This document shows positions 31,656-43,392 of a DNA stretch of 64,000 bases, one piece after another. Both the position numbers and the translations under genes were made by a program. Source of the DNA: Thiohalocapsa marina (lineage in GTDB: Bacteria > Pseudomonadota > Gammaproteobacteria > Chromatiales > Chromatiaceae); contig NZ_VWXX01000008.1 of the NCBI RefSeq assembly GCF_008632335.1, positions 1-64,000 of the forward strand. The letters run 5' to 3'. The stretch's first letter is position 1. The number at the start of each line of letters is the position of its first letter. The notes beneath the pieces were generated by a model. The model searched no databases, was not told the DNA's origin, and saw only the letters and a list, made by a program, of their open reading frames with translations.

Positions 31656-33416
31656 TCAGGTCGAAGGGGAAGGGTTGGCGGGAAGACGGGCGGACTCCGC
31701 GCTGAAACGGCGTTGCAGCGGATAAGGAAAGACATCTTCGACACAGCCGGCGCGGATGGCGGCCTGGCGCGCGCGCCACCAGGCGGGATCGAAGATCTCC
31801 TGGTGCAGCGGCAGAAAGGCCTTGCGGAAGCGCGGATCGGTGAGCAGGAAGGTCTCGAACTCCTCCGGGAAGACATCGCCAGGGCCCGCCGTGTACCAGG
31901 GCGTCGCGTCGAATTCCATCTCCGGGAAGGGTGGCTCAGGGATGTCGCGGAAGTTGCATTCCTCAAGGTAACAGAGTTCGTCGTAGTCGTAGAACACCAC
32001 GCGGCCCTGGCGCGTGACGCCGAAGTTCTTGAACAGGAAGTCACCGGGAAAGATGTCCGCCGCCGCCAGCTGCTTGATGGCGTCGCCATACTCCTGCGCC
32101 GCATGCACGATTTCATCGTCGTCGGCGCTGGCCAGGTACAGGTTCAGCGGCGACATGCGCCGCTCGATGTAGAGATGCTTGACGATGACCTGATCGCCAT
32201 CCATCGCAATGGTATTGGCGCACTCGGCGCGCAACAGCGCGATCAGCTCGTCGGAGAAGCGCTCCCGCGGGAAGGCCACGTGGGAGTACTCCCAGGAGTC
32301 GGCCATACGCCCCACCCGGTCGTGCAGCTTGACCAGACGGTACTTCTCCTCGACCTGCTCGCGGGTGATCTCCTTGGGCGGCGGAAAGCGGTCCTTGATG
32401 ACCTTGAATACATAGGGAAACGACGGCAAGGTGAACACGCACATGACCATGCCGCGAATGCCCGGCGCCACCACCAGCTGGTCGCTCGAATAGCGCAGGT
32501 GCTTGAGAAAGTCGCGATAGAACTCCGCCTTGCCGTACTTCTGCAGGCCGATGGCGGTATAGAGCTCGGCCTTGCCCTTGCGCGGCATCAGCGGGCGCAG
32601 AAAGTCCACCACCGCCGCCGGCACCTCGGTGTCCACCATGAAGTAGGCCCGCGAGAAGCTGAACACGTCGCTGATCTCGTCCTCGCCGGTGAGCAGGGTG
32701 TCGACAAAGAGCCCGCCCTGCTCGTCGTTGAGGATGGGGACGACGAAGGGCACCTGATCGGCGCCGTTGATGGCCTTGCCGATGATGTAGGCGGCCTTGT
32801 TGCGAAAGAAGGGCTCGCAAAGCACCAACACCTGGAAGTTCTGGTGCCGCGCGCGGTTGGCCGGGAAGCGCTGGCGAATGGCGCGCATCAGGTTGCGCAC
32901 GTCGTGGCGCAGGTTGCGGAACGGCACCCTGAAGTCCAGATCCATCAGCAGGTCGCCGATGACCTGGGCAAAGCCGTCGCGGGCCGGATAGTAGGGGCGG
33001 AAGATGGGCACCTCCGCCTCCAGATGCTCGGTGGAGAGCATCGGCCAGACGAAGATGTGAGCGTTGTTGTAATAGCGGCGGTCGAACAGCCGGCAGAAGA
33101 CCGAGTTGTAGAAGGTCTCCGCTAGCTCCGGCTGACGGTGCTGGGGCAGCAGGCGGGAGTATTCGATCTTGACCCGCTTCCACAGGCCAGATTCGGCACT
33201 GCGCAGGTGGAACTCCCGGCGCAGCACGGCCACGGTCTCGGACACGCGGCAGTCGTAGAAGTCGATGCGCTCCCGTGCCGTGATCTGCACGCCGGTCCAG
33301 TCCGCCTGCTCGAACCGCCGTCGGGCCGCTGCGGTACTCTCGCGGAACAGCCGGTAGTGACGATCGAACCCATCGAGGATGGCCTCGGCGACCTGCTTGG
33401 CTTCGACCCAGGCCAT
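31656..33416 (-). CDS. aceK: Isocitrate dehydrogenase kinase/phosphatase
   Basis: A 586-residue bifunctional enzyme that phosphorylates isocitrate dehydrogenase to divert isocitrate to the glyoxylate shunt, and reverses this. The ATP site appears in VAPGIRGMVMCVFTLPSFPY with the catalytic region RPPP/EEKYRLVKLHDRVGRMADS, and the C-terminal part has FYDYDELCYLEECNFR. Length matches the family. It starts three bases after the stop of rraA, so these two are one operon; aceA lies upstream but is separated by rraA and a repeat. Confidence 0.96.
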   Translation of the reverse strand: MAWVEAKQVAEAILDGFDRHYRLFRESTAAARRRFEQADWTGVQITARERIDFYDCRVSETVAVLRREFHLRSAESGLWKRVKIEYSRLLPQHRQPELAETFYNSVFCRLFDRRYYNNAHIFVWPMLSTEHLEAEVPIFRPYYPARDGFAQVIGDLLMDLDFRVPFRNLRHDVRNLMRAIRQRFPANRARHQNFQVLVLCEPFFRNKAAYIIGKAINGADQVPFVVPILNDEQGGLFVDTLLTGEDEISDVFSFSRAYFMVDTEVPAAVVDFLRPLMPRKGKAELYTAIGLQKYGKAEFYRDFLKHLRYSSDQLVVAPGIRGMVMCVFTLPSFPYVFKVIKDRFPPPKEITREQVEEKYRLVKLHDRVGRMADSWEYSHVAFPRERFSDELIALLRAECANTIAMDGDQVIVKHLYIERRMSPLNLYLASADDDEIVHAAQEYGDAIKQLAAADIFPGDFLFKNFGVTRQGRVVFYDYDELCYLEECNFRDIPEPPFPEMEFDATPWYTAGPGDVFPEEFETFLLTDPRFRKAFLPLHQEIFDPAWWRARQAAIRAGCVEDVFPYPLQRRFSAESARLPANPSPST

Positions 33417-33419
33417 GGG

Positions 33420-33929
33420 TCAGTTTCCCGTCTGCACCTGATCCGGCAATAGCGGCGCATCGGCGATCAGCAGGCCGTCGCCGTCACCATAGACCCAGTC
33501 CCCCGGACACACTTGCACCCCGGCGATCTCCACCGGCAGATCACGCTGCCCTTCGCCACGCCGGACGCTCTTGCGCGGGATCGCCGCCAGCGCCTTGATG
33601 CCGAGATCCATGGTCGCCAGCCGCGCGCTGTCACGCACACAGCCCTGAATGACAACGCCGGCCCAGCCATTGCTGACCGCGCTCTCGGCGATCAGGTCGC
33701 CGAGCATGGCGCAACGCAACGAGCCGCCGGCGTCCACCACCAGCACCCGCCCTGCCCCTGCCTCAGCCAGGGTCTCCTTGATGCGGGAATTGTCCTCGAA
33801 ACACTTGACCGTCACCGCCTGGCCAAAAAAGCGCGTGCGCCCGCCAAAGTCACGAAACACCGGCGCGCAGACACGGACGGTCTCGCCATGGGTGTCGTAC
33901 AGATCTGCGGTACTGAATTCAGGTGGCAT
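33420..33929 (-). CDS. rraA: Ribonuclease E activity regulator RraA
   Basis: A 169-residue homologue of E. coli RraA (161 residues), a trimeric protein that binds RNase E and reduces its activity. It opens FSTADLYDTHGETVRV and contains the conserved DAGGSLRCAMLGDLIAE and VIQGCVRDSARLATMDLGIKA segments. Some family members act on 4-hydroxy-4-methyl-2-oxoglutarate instead, so a metabolic role is not excluded. The gene pairs with aceK. Confidence 0.88.
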   Translation of the reverse strand: MPPEFSTADLYDTHGETVRVCAPVFRDFGGRTRFFGQAVTVKCFEDNSRIKETLAEAGAGRVLVVDAGGSLRCAMLGDLIAESAVSNGWAGVVIQGCVRDSARLATMDLGIKALAAIPRKSVRRGEGQRDLPVEIAGVQVCPGDWVYGDGDGLLIADAPLLPDQVQTGN

Positions 33930-33960
33930 GGAGCATCTCCGGCCAGGCGACTGTAAAGAT

Positions 33961-34055
33961 TAACCGCAGAGCCGCGGAGGACACAGAGCACGGAAGAGAA
34001 TACTTCAAGATGAAGCCTCCGTGTCGTCTCTGCGTTCTCTGCGACTCTGCGGTAA
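33961..34055. repeat. Dispersed inverted-repeat element, copy B
   Basis: Left end TAACCGCAGAGCCGCGGAG and right end CTCTGCGACTCTGCGGTAA are complementary over most of their length, giving a long imperfect hairpin of about 95 bases. Inside are repeats of the 9-10 base motif CTCTGCGTT / its complement. It fills most of the spacer between aceA and rraA, so it may affect transcript ends there. Confidence 0.8.
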
Positions 34056-34076
34056 GACTTGAAGCTGGCAGCTCTC

Positions 34077-35393
<1,317 letters not shown>

Positions 35394-35565
35394 CACATTC
35401 TCCTCAGTGAAATTCGACCGGTGCCCGTTGCGCGCCACGCGGAGGCGCCGCTGGCGGTGCACCGGCTAATCGTTGACCGAACGCGTCGGTTTAGGAGAAG
35501 GTACTCGCTGGTCCAGTATGTGAAAAGCCAATTGGATAAATTTTAGCTATTGGTTTTGCGAATCC

Positions 35566-36726
35566 TCATTGCACCGCAGACCGACGCCCGGCGATGAAGA
35601 TGCGCAGCACCTGCTCCGCCGCCCGCTCCAGCAGCCGCTGGGCCTGCGCCTGTGCCCGCTCCAGCGTCATTGGCTCGTGGCACAGGCTGACCAGCGCCTG
35701 AAATCCCGCCGCCTGCGGATCGGCCAGCCCGCCATCTTCACCCCAGGGTACTGCCCCGGCAATGCCGATGCAGGGCACGCCCAGCCGCGCCGCGCGCGCC
35801 GCGACCGCCCCGGGGGCCTTGCCGAAACCGGTCTGGGCGTCGATGCGCCCCTCCGTGGTCAGCACCAGATCGGCGCCGCACAGGTGGGTGTCGAAGTCCA
35901 CCAGATCCAGCACCAGCTCGGCGCCGGGGCACAATCGACCGCCGCAAAAGGCGATCAGTCCCGCACCCAGCCCGCCCGCCGCCCCCGCGCCGGGCAGATC
36001 CCGCACATCAACGCCAAGGTCGCGCCGGACCAGGTGTGCCAGATGGGCAAGCCCCTGCTCGAGCAGCTCCACCTGCTCCGGACGCGCGCCCTTTTGCGGG
36101 GCATAGGTCCGCGCCGCGCCCCGGGGTCCGAGCAGCGGGTTGTCCACATCGCAGACCACATCGATTCGCGTGCCGGCAACGCGCGCATCGACCCCGTCGA
36201 CGTCGATCCGCCGTATGCGCGCCAGATTGCCGCCCACCGGCGCCACCTGCTCGCCCGCACCATCCAGAAACCGGTAGCCGAGCGCGGTGGCCATGCCGAT
36301 ACCGCCGTCGTTGGTGGCGCTGCCACCAAGGCCGATCACCAGCCGCTCGGCGCCAAGATCCAGCGCCCGCCGCATCAGCTCGCCGCTGCCGCGGGTCGTG
36401 GTGGCCGTGGGATCGCGCTCCGGCCCCGCCAGCAGCGCCAGCCCACTGGCCAGGGCTGTCTCGATAATGGCCGTGCGCCGGGCCGGCAGCCAGGCAACCG
36501 GTGCCTCGACCTGACCCCGGCGTGGGCCGGCAACCCGAAAGCGCAACAGCTCCGCCCCCAGAGCAACACCAAGCACCTCCAGCAGTCCGTCGCCGCCATC
36601 CGCCACCGGCAGCTGCACGATCTCCGCACTCGGCAGGGCCCGCCGCACCCCCGCCGCCAGGGCATCCGCAGCGACACTGGCGGTGCAGCTATCCTTCAGC
36701 GCATTGGGTGCAAGCACGATCTTCAA
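35566..36726 (-). CDS. Glycerate kinase, GarK/GlxK family
   Basis: A 386-residue kinase that phosphorylates D-glycerate. It opens MKIVLAPNALKDSCTASVAADAL, has the IGLGGSATNDGGIGMA motif near residue 130, and the LTTEGRIDAQTGFGKAPGAV segment near residue 285 typical of the GlxK/GarK fold. Placed next to aceA, it can return glyoxylate-derived carbon to C3 metabolism through glycerate (inference). gloA precedes it by 44 bases and may be co-transcribed. Which phosphate position it uses cannot be told. Confidence 0.93.
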   Translation of the reverse strand: MKIVLAPNALKDSCTASVAADALAAGVRRALPSAEIVQLPVADGGDGLLEVLGVALGAELLRFRVAGPRRGQVEAPVAWLPARRTAIIETALASGLALLAGPERDPTATTTRGSGELMRRALDLGAERLVIGLGGSATNDGGIGMATALGYRFLDGAGEQVAPVGGNLARIRRIDVDGVDARVAGTRIDVVCDVDNPLLGPRGAARTYAPQKGARPEQVELLEQGLAHLAHLVRRDLGVDVRDLPGAGAAGGLGAGLIAFCGGRLCPGAELVLDLVDFDTHLCGADLVLTTEGRIDAQTGFGKAPGAVAARAARLGVPCIGIAGAVPWGEDGGLADPQAAGFQALVSLCHEPMTLERAQAQAQRLLERAAEQVLRIFIAGRRSAVQ

Positions 36727-36770
36727 CTGCCCCTGCCTCCGTCGGGGTTATCCTTGTCCAGTAGGCGAGC

Positions 36771-37154
36771 TCAACGCCTGCCGATCATCTCGACCGGATA
36801 GCCGTCCGGGTCTTCGATGAACGAGATGATGGTGGTGCCGGCATTCATCGGGCCGGCCTCGCGCAGGATCCTGGCGCCTTTCTGGCGTGCTGCCTCGGTG
36901 GCCTGGTACACGTCGTCCACCTCGATGGCGATGTGGCCATAGGCGTCGCCCAGGTCATAGCGGTCAGTGTCCCAGTTGTGGGTGAATTCGATCACCGTGT
37001 TGTCCGATTCATCCCCATAGCCGACGAATGCCAGGGTGAAACGCCCCTGCGGATAGTCCTTCTGCCGCAGCAACCGCATGCCCAGCACCTGGGTGTAGAA
37101 ATCGATCGAGCGCTGCAGGTCGGTGACCCGCAGCATGGTGTGCAGGATTCTCAT
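36771..37154 (-). CDS. gloA: Lactoylglutathione lyase (glyoxalase I)
   Basis: A 127-residue metalloenzyme that turns the methylglyoxal-glutathione adduct into lactoylglutathione. It opens [20 protein letters not shown] and contains the ligand residues His5 in ILHTM, Glu in VIEFTHNWD, His in [10 protein letters not shown] and Glu in YPVEMIGRR. The start at 37154 has GAGGAG upstream; the frame continues to 37322 without function. The short length and the nickel-type spacing match E. coli GloA. Confidence 0.95.
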   Translation of the reverse strand: MRILHTMLRVTDLQRSIDFYTQVLGMRLLRQKDYPQGRFTLAFVGYGDESDNTVIEFTHNWDTDRYDLGDAYGHIAIEVDDVYQATEAARQKGARILREAGPMNAGTTIISFIEDPDGYPVEMIGRR

Positions 37155-37301
37155 GTCGTGCTCCTCTGGTGTCAGGCGGACGGATTGCGGATATAGTCTA
37201 CTTGACCCCACCCAGGTCTTGTCTTTCGCTTCGCGGTGTGTGGACCCGACCTGGCCCCTATTCTTGACCCAGCGTCCCTGATCGGGATTGAGGCTATCCG
37301 C

Positions 37302-38021
37302 ATGCGTCGGGACATGGGCCATCTGGTGTATTTGGCGATTGTGCTAAGCCTTGCGATAGCGCTGATTTCCATGGCGCTCATTTGGCAGGCGCCGGACACT
37401 AAGGAGCCGAGCATGGCCGAGCAGACAGATTACGCACTCCCGCCGCCCACGATGGCCTCGGACGTTCCACTGCAGGCGGTCCTCCGCGGCCGCCGGACCG
37501 TTCGAGCCTTTGCGCCAAGGCCGATCGCTCTGACGGATGTGGCACAACTGCTCTGGGCCGCCCAAGGCATCACATCCGACAGGGGGCTGCGAACGGCGCC
37601 CTCGGCCGGCGCCCTCTACCCCCTGGAGCTGCACTTGGTGGCCGGCGAGGTCGAGGGGCTGCCCGCGGGAAGCTACCGTTACAGCCCGCGGCATCACCGT
37701 CTACGGCTGGAGGTGCCGGGTGACCTGCGGGCAGCCGTTGCCGCCACGGCCCTGCAGCAGGACTGGCTCGCCCAGGCCCCCGCACTGGTGGTGGCGGGCG
37801 CCGTCGAAGCGCGGACCATGGTGAAATATGGCGAGCGGGGGATTCGCTATGTGCACATGGAGGTCGGGCATGCGAGCCAGAACCTGTTGCTTCAGGCGGT
37901 CGCCTCGGGGCTGGGCGGCGCCACGGTCGGGGCCTTCAACGACGCGCGTCTCAAGCACCTGCTCAAGCTGCCGAAAGCGGAATTGCCACTGCTGATCCTG
38001 GCGGTCGGGCATCCGCGCTAG
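37302..38021 (+). CDS. Membrane-anchored SagB-like nitroreductase
   Basis: A 239-residue protein of the FMN-dependent nitroreductase fold. It starts with a membrane segment ([21 protein letters not shown], about residues 9-29) and then the SagB/ThcOx-type core: [40 protein letters not shown] and [12 protein letters not shown]. SagB proteins oxidise azolines in peptide natural products, but no SagC/SagD cyclodehydratase or precursor is nearby, so it is probably a stand-alone oxidoreductase. A shorter start at 37413 would drop the anchor. Confidence 0.8.
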   Translation: MRRDMGHLVYLAIVLSLAIALISMALIWQAPDTKEPSMAEQTDYALPPPTMASDVPLQAVLRGRRTVRAFAPRPIALTDVAQLLWAAQGITSDRGLRTAPSAGALYPLELHLVAGEVEGLPAGSYRYSPRHHRLRLEVPGDLRAAVAATALQQDWLAQAPALVVAGAVEARTMVKYGERGIRYVHMEVGHASQNLLLQAVASGLGGATVGAFNDARLKHLLKLPKAELPLLILAVGHPR

Positions 38022-38109
38022 CGCTGCTGCGAGGCACCGACACGCCGCCAGCGTTTCGCAGCTTCCTGGCGAACTGCAGACCACAAGCATGGGGTGATGC
38101 TGGCCGCAC

Positions 38110-38135
38110 AAAAAAGGGGCGCCAGGCGCCCCTTT
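38110..38135 (-). terminator. Intrinsic terminator for the tkt-gap-pgk-pyk-fba operon
   Basis: AAAGGGGCGCC (38113-38123) and GGCGCCCCTTT (38125-38135) form a strong stem. On the minus strand the stem is followed by a run of six T. It lies about 95 bases after the fba stop. Confidence 0.85.
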
Positions 38136-38228
38136 ATCGTCAGTCTCGACCGTCGATCCCCGATCCCGCGACCCCCACCCAGGCAGGGGGCAGGAGTCCG
38201 AGGACCGGGGTCGCGGGTGCCGCTTAGA

Positions 38229-39293
38229 TCACTTGATCTTCGGGTCGAGCTCGCCCTTGGCGTAACGCGCGGTCATGTCATCCAGCGACATCACCTTGAT
38301 CTTGCTGGCGTTGCCGGCGGTACCGAAGGCCTCGTAGCGCGCCTTGCAGATGTCCTTCATGGCCACGGTGGCAGCGGCGAAGTACTTGCGCGGGTCGAAG
38401 TTCTTGGTGTTCTGCGCCAGGTGGCGACGGATGGCACCGGTGGAGGCCATGCGCAGGTCGGTGTCGATGTTGACCTTGCGCACGCCGTTCTTGATGCCCT
38501 CGGCGATCTCCTCGACCGGCACACCGTAGGTCTCGCCCATGTCGCCGCCAAACTCGTCGATGATCTTCAGCCAGTCCTGGGGCACCGACGAGGAGCCGTG
38601 CATGACCAGGTGGGTGTTGGGGATGCGGGCGTGGATCTCCTTGATGCGCTCGATGGCCAGGATGTCACCGGTCGGCGGACGGGTGAACTTGTAGGCGCCG
38701 TGGGAGGTGCCGATGGCGATGGCCAGGGCGTCGACGCCGGTCTTCTTGACGAAGTCCGCGGCCTCTTCCGGATCGGTCAGCAGCTGGTCGTGACTCAGGG
38801 TGCCCTCGGCGCCGATGCCATCTTCCTCGCCGGCCTGGCCGGTTTCCAGGGAGCCCAGGCAACCCAGCTCGCCCTCCACCGAGACGCCGCAGGCGTGGGC
38901 GATCTCGACCACCTTGCGGGTGATGTCGACGTTGTATTCGTAGCTGGTCGGGGTCTTGCCGTCCTCGCCCAGGGAGCCGTCCATCATCACCGAGCTGAAG
39001 CCCAGCTGGATGGAGCGCTGGCACACCGGCATGGAGGTGCCGTGATCCTGGTGCATGCACACCGGGATGTGCGGCCATTCCTCGATGGCGGCCAGGATCA
39101 GGTGACGCAGGAAGGGCGCGCCGGCGTACTTGCGGGCACCGGCGGAGGCCTGGACGATGACCGGGGAGTCGGTCTCGTCGGCGGCCTCCATGATGGCGCG
39201 CATCTGCTCCAGGTTGTTGACGTTGAACGCCGGCACACCGTACTGATGCTCGGCGGCGTGATCCAGCATCTGACGCAATGAGATCAGGGCCAT
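38229..39293 (-). CDS. fba: Class II fructose-1,6-bisphosphate aldolase
   Basis: A 354-residue zinc aldolase used in glycolysis, gluconeogenesis and the Calvin cycle. The zinc-ligand and active-site motifs are [29 protein letters not shown], and HGSSSVPQ; the length and [19 protein letters not shown] opening match the CbbA/type-A group found in autotrophs. It is the last gene of the five-gene carbon operon; 106 bases separate it from pyk. Confidence 0.95.
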   Translation of the reverse strand: MALISLRQMLDHAAEHQYGVPAFNVNNLEQMRAIMEAADETDSPVIVQASAGARKYAGAPFLRHLILAAIEEWPHIPVCMHQDHGTSMPVCQRSIQLGFSSVMMDGSLGEDGKTPTSYEYNVDITRKVVEIAHACGVSVEGELGCLGSLETGQAGEEDGIGAEGTLSHDQLLTDPEEAADFVKKTGVDALAIAIGTSHGAYKFTRPPTGDILAIERIKEIHARIPNTHLVMHGSSSVPQDWLKIIDEFGGDMGETYGVPVEEIAEGIKNGVRKVNIDTDLRMASTGAIRRHLAQNTKNFDPRKYFAAATVAMKDICKARYEAFGTAGNASKIKVMSLDDMTARYAKGELDPKIK

Positions 39294-39399
39294 TAGGGTT
39301 CTCTCCTCTGCTTTCTCTCGGACTGAAGTTGAACGGACTCGTCAGGGTTTCGGTAGACCGACTGGCAGATGGCCGGGCAGCCGACCGGACCCAGCTCGG

Positions 39400-40842
39400 C
39401 TAGTCGTCGGCGAGCAGCTCGTGCTCGCCGACCCGCATGATCTTCATGATGTTGGTCTGCCCCTCGACACCGGAGCGGTCGCCCTTGGTGATGATCACCA
39501 GATCGCCGTCCTGCACCGTGCCGCTGCGCTTGAGTTCCTCGATGACCTCGCGGTTCACCTCGTGGATGTTGGTACTGACCACGTCGAACCGAACCGGGTA
39601 GACACCCCGGAACAAGGTCACCTTGCGCTGGGTGAGGGGCTGGCGGGTCATGGCGTAGATGGGGATGCCAGAGCTGATGCGCGACATCCATTTGACCGCC
39701 GAGCCGGACTCGGTGAGCGCGGCGATGGCCTTCACACCAAGATGGTTGGCGGTATACATAGCGGCCATGGCGATGGACTCGTCGACCCGGCCGAAGACCG
39801 AGTCGATGCGGTGGCCGGAGCGACGGGTGTTCTTCTCGGCCTCGAGACAGATCCGGTCCAGGGCCTCGACCACCTTGGGCGGATTCCTGCCGATGGACGA
39901 CTCGGCGGACAGCATGACCGCGTCGGTGCCATCCAGCACCGCGTTGGCAACGTCGAACACCTCGGCGCGGGTCGGGATCGGATGCTCGATCATCGACTGC
40001 ATCATCTGTGTGGCGGTGATGACCACGCTGTTGCGATCCCGCGCCAGGCTGATCAGGCGCTTCTGCACCGCCGGCAGCTCGGCATCGCCGATCTCCACGC
40101 CCAGATCACCCCGGGCCACCATGATGGCATCGGCCGCGTCGATGATGTCCTCCACCGCCCGCAGGGCCTCGGCCCGCTCCACCTTGGCGACGATGCCGCC
40201 ATGGCCACCGGCCTCGCGAAACAGCTCCCGCGCCAGCCGCACATCGTCGCCGTTGCAGACGAACGAAACCGCCAGATAGTCGGCGTCGAGCTCGGCAGCA
40301 AAGGCGATGTCGGCCTTGTCCTTGTCGGTCAGCGCCGGCGCCGACAACCCGCCACCCTTCTTGTTGATGCCCTTGTTGTTGGACAGGGTGCCACCGACCA
40401 CCACCTGGCAGTGGATGCGGGGGCCGTCGACCTCGTCCACCAGCAACTCGATGGCGCCGTCGTCCAGCAGCAGGGTATCGCCCGCGGCGACATCGTCCAC
40501 CAGGCTCGGCAGGGTGGTGCCGACGCGGGACTGGTCGCCGGCGTCCAGCGGACACTCGGCATCGATGGTGAAGCGCTCGCCGCAGAGCAGCTGGATCGGG
40601 CCCTGGGCGAACTTGCCGATGCGGATCTTCGGTCCCTGCAGGTCCATCAGCAGGCCGACCTCACGACCGGCGGCGGCAGCGCGCTCACGCAGCAGGGCGG
40701 CGCGGGCGCGGTGCCGGTCGTGGCTGTCGTGGGACAGGTTCAACCGCACCACGTCGAGTCCGGCGCGAAGCATCGCGTCGAGCACCTCGGGTTCGTCCGT
40801 GGCCGGGCCGAGGGTGGCGATAATCTTCGTACGTCTTGGCAT
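39400..40842 (-). CDS. pyk: Pyruvate kinase
   Basis: A 480-residue enzyme that transfers phosphate from phosphoenolpyruvate to ADP. It opens RRTKIIATLGPATDEPEVLDAML, contains IMVARGDLGVEIG and ITATQMMQSMI, and ends with the C-terminal allosteric domain. Its place inside a tkt-gap-pgk-fba operon is characteristic of autotrophic proteobacteria. It starts 47 bases after pgk. Confidence 0.96.
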   Translation of the reverse strand: MPRRTKIIATLGPATDEPEVLDAMLRAGLDVVRLNLSHDSHDRHRARAALLRERAAAAGREVGLLMDLQGPKIRIGKFAQGPIQLLCGERFTIDAECPLDAGDQSRVGTTLPSLVDDVAAGDTLLLDDGAIELLVDEVDGPRIHCQVVVGGTLSNNKGINKKGGGLSAPALTDKDKADIAFAAELDADYLAVSFVCNGDDVRLARELFREAGGHGGIVAKVERAEALRAVEDIIDAADAIMVARGDLGVEIGDAELPAVQKRLISLARDRNSVVITATQMMQSMIEHPIPTRAEVFDVANAVLDGTDAVMLSAESSIGRNPPKVVEALDRICLEAEKNTRRSGHRIDSVFGRVDESIAMAAMYTANHLGVKAIAALTESGSAVKWMSRISSGIPIYAMTRQPLTQRKVTLFRGVYPVRFDVVSTNIHEVNREVIEELKRSGTVQDGDLVIITKGDRSGVEGQTNIMKIMRVGEHELLADD

Positions 40843-40889
40843 GCTTGATTCTCGTCTGACGTGATGCGGTCGCGGGTTTGCGGGTGGTC

Positions 40890-42071
40890 TCAGGCCTTGG
40901 CCCGGGCCTCCAGCATGGCCACGGCGGGCAGGGTCTTGCCTTCGAGGAATTCCAGGAAGGCGCCGCCGGCGGTGGAGATGTAGGACACGCGGTCGTAGAT
41001 GTCGTACTTCTGGATCGCGGCGATGGTGTCGCCGCCGCCGGCCAGGGTGAAGGCGTCGGTCTCGGCAATGGCCATGGACACGGTCTTGGTACCTTCGCCG
41101 AACTGGTCGAACTCGAACACGCCCACCGGGCCGTTCCAGACCACGGTGCCGGCCTTGCTGATGATGTCGGCCAGTTCCTTGGCGCTGTCCGGGCCGATGT
41201 CGAAGATCATGTCGTCGTCGGCAACCTCAGCCGCCGGCTTCAGCACCGCGGGCTCGTTCTCGTCGAACCGCTTGCCGCAGACCACGTCGGTGGCGATGGG
41301 GATGGTGGCGCCGCGGGCGGTCATCTTTTCCATCAGGGCCTTGGCGGTGTCCACCAGGTCATCCTCGCAGAGGGACTTGCCGACGTTGTGGCCGGCGGCC
41401 TTGAGGAAGGTGTTGGCAATGCCGCCGCCGACCACCAGCTGGTCCACCTTCTCCGACAGGGCCTCGAGCACGGTCAGCTTGGTGGAGACCTTGGAGCCGC
41501 CGACGATGGCGACCATGGGCCGGGCCGGCTGGGCCAGGGCCTTGTTCAGCGCATCCAGTTCCTCTGCCAGCAGCAGACCGGCGCAGGCCACCGGCGCAAA
41601 CTTGCCGGCGCCGTGGGTGGAGGCCTGGGCACGGTGGGCGGTGCCGAAGGCGTCCATGACATAGACGTCACAGAGGGCCGCGTACTGCTTCGACAGGGCC
41701 TCGTCGTCCTTCTTCTCGCCCTTGTTGAAGCGCACGTTCTCCAGCAGCACCAGCTCGCCGTCGGCGACCTCGGGGGCGGCGTCCAGATAGTCCTTCACCA
41801 GGCGCACCTCGCGGTCGAGCTTGGCGCCCAGGTCGGCGGCCACCGGCGCCAGGGAATTCTCATCGGAGTAGACACCCTCTTCCGGGCGGCCCAGGTGGGA
41901 CATGACCATGACCTTGGCGCCGGCCTCCAGGCAGTGCCTGAAGGTGGGCATGGACGCGGTGATGCGCGCGTCGGACGTGACCTTGCCGTTCTTGACCGGC
42001 ACGTTCAGATCGGAGCGGATCAGCACCCGCTTGCCGGCGAGATCGAGGTCGGTGAGCTTGGTGAAGGACAT
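40890..42071 (-). CDS. pgk: Phosphoglycerate kinase
   Basis: A 393-residue cytoplasmic enzyme interconverting 3-phosphoglycerate and 1,3-bisphosphoglycerate. It has the signature [18 protein letters not shown] and the C-terminal nucleotide site [13 protein letters not shown] followed by GGGDTIAA. No fusion with triosephosphate isomerase. It is separated from gap by a 169-base spacer containing a 7-bp tandem repeat. Confidence 0.97.
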   Translation of the reverse strand: MSFTKLTDLDLAGKRVLIRSDLNVPVKNGKVTSDARITASMPTFRHCLEAGAKVMVMSHLGRPEEGVYSDENSLAPVAADLGAKLDREVRLVKDYLDAAPEVADGELVLLENVRFNKGEKKDDEALSKQYAALCDVYVMDAFGTAHRAQASTHGAGKFAPVACAGLLLAEELDALNKALAQPARPMVAIVGGSKVSTKLTVLEALSEKVDQLVVGGGIANTFLKAAGHNVGKSLCEDDLVDTAKALMEKMTARGATIPIATDVVCGKRFDENEPAVLKPAAEVADDDMIFDIGPDSAKELADIISKAGTVVWNGPVGVFEFDQFGEGTKTVSMAIAETDAFTLAGGGDTIAAIQKYDIYDRVSYISTAGGAFLEFLEGKTLPAVAMLEARAKA

Positions 42072-42160
42072 GGCTGTCTTCCTCAGTGAATCATGCTGTT
42101 GATGAAAGCGATCTGGAAAGCCGTAAAGGGCTTTCCGGATGGCTCATTGGGGCGAGCTAC

Positions 42161-42185
42161 CAGCCTCCAGCCTCCAGCCTCCAGC
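42161..42185. repeat. 7-bp tandem repeat CAGCCTC
   Basis: CAGCCTC is repeated 3.6 times in the gap-pgk spacer. About 35 bases further, GCTGGAAGCTGGCGGCTGG is partly complementary, so the transcript of this spacer could fold into a hairpin. Confidence 0.7.
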
Positions 42186-42240
42186 GAAGAGCATGCTTCC
42201 CTGGTAACGCATATCTGGCTGGAAGCTGGCGGCTGGCCGC

Positions 42241-43392
<1,152 letters not shown>

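Noticed and set aside
42161-42185. 7-bp repeats as a CRISPR-like array
   Set aside because: Units are adjacent with no spacers; it is a simple tandem repeat.
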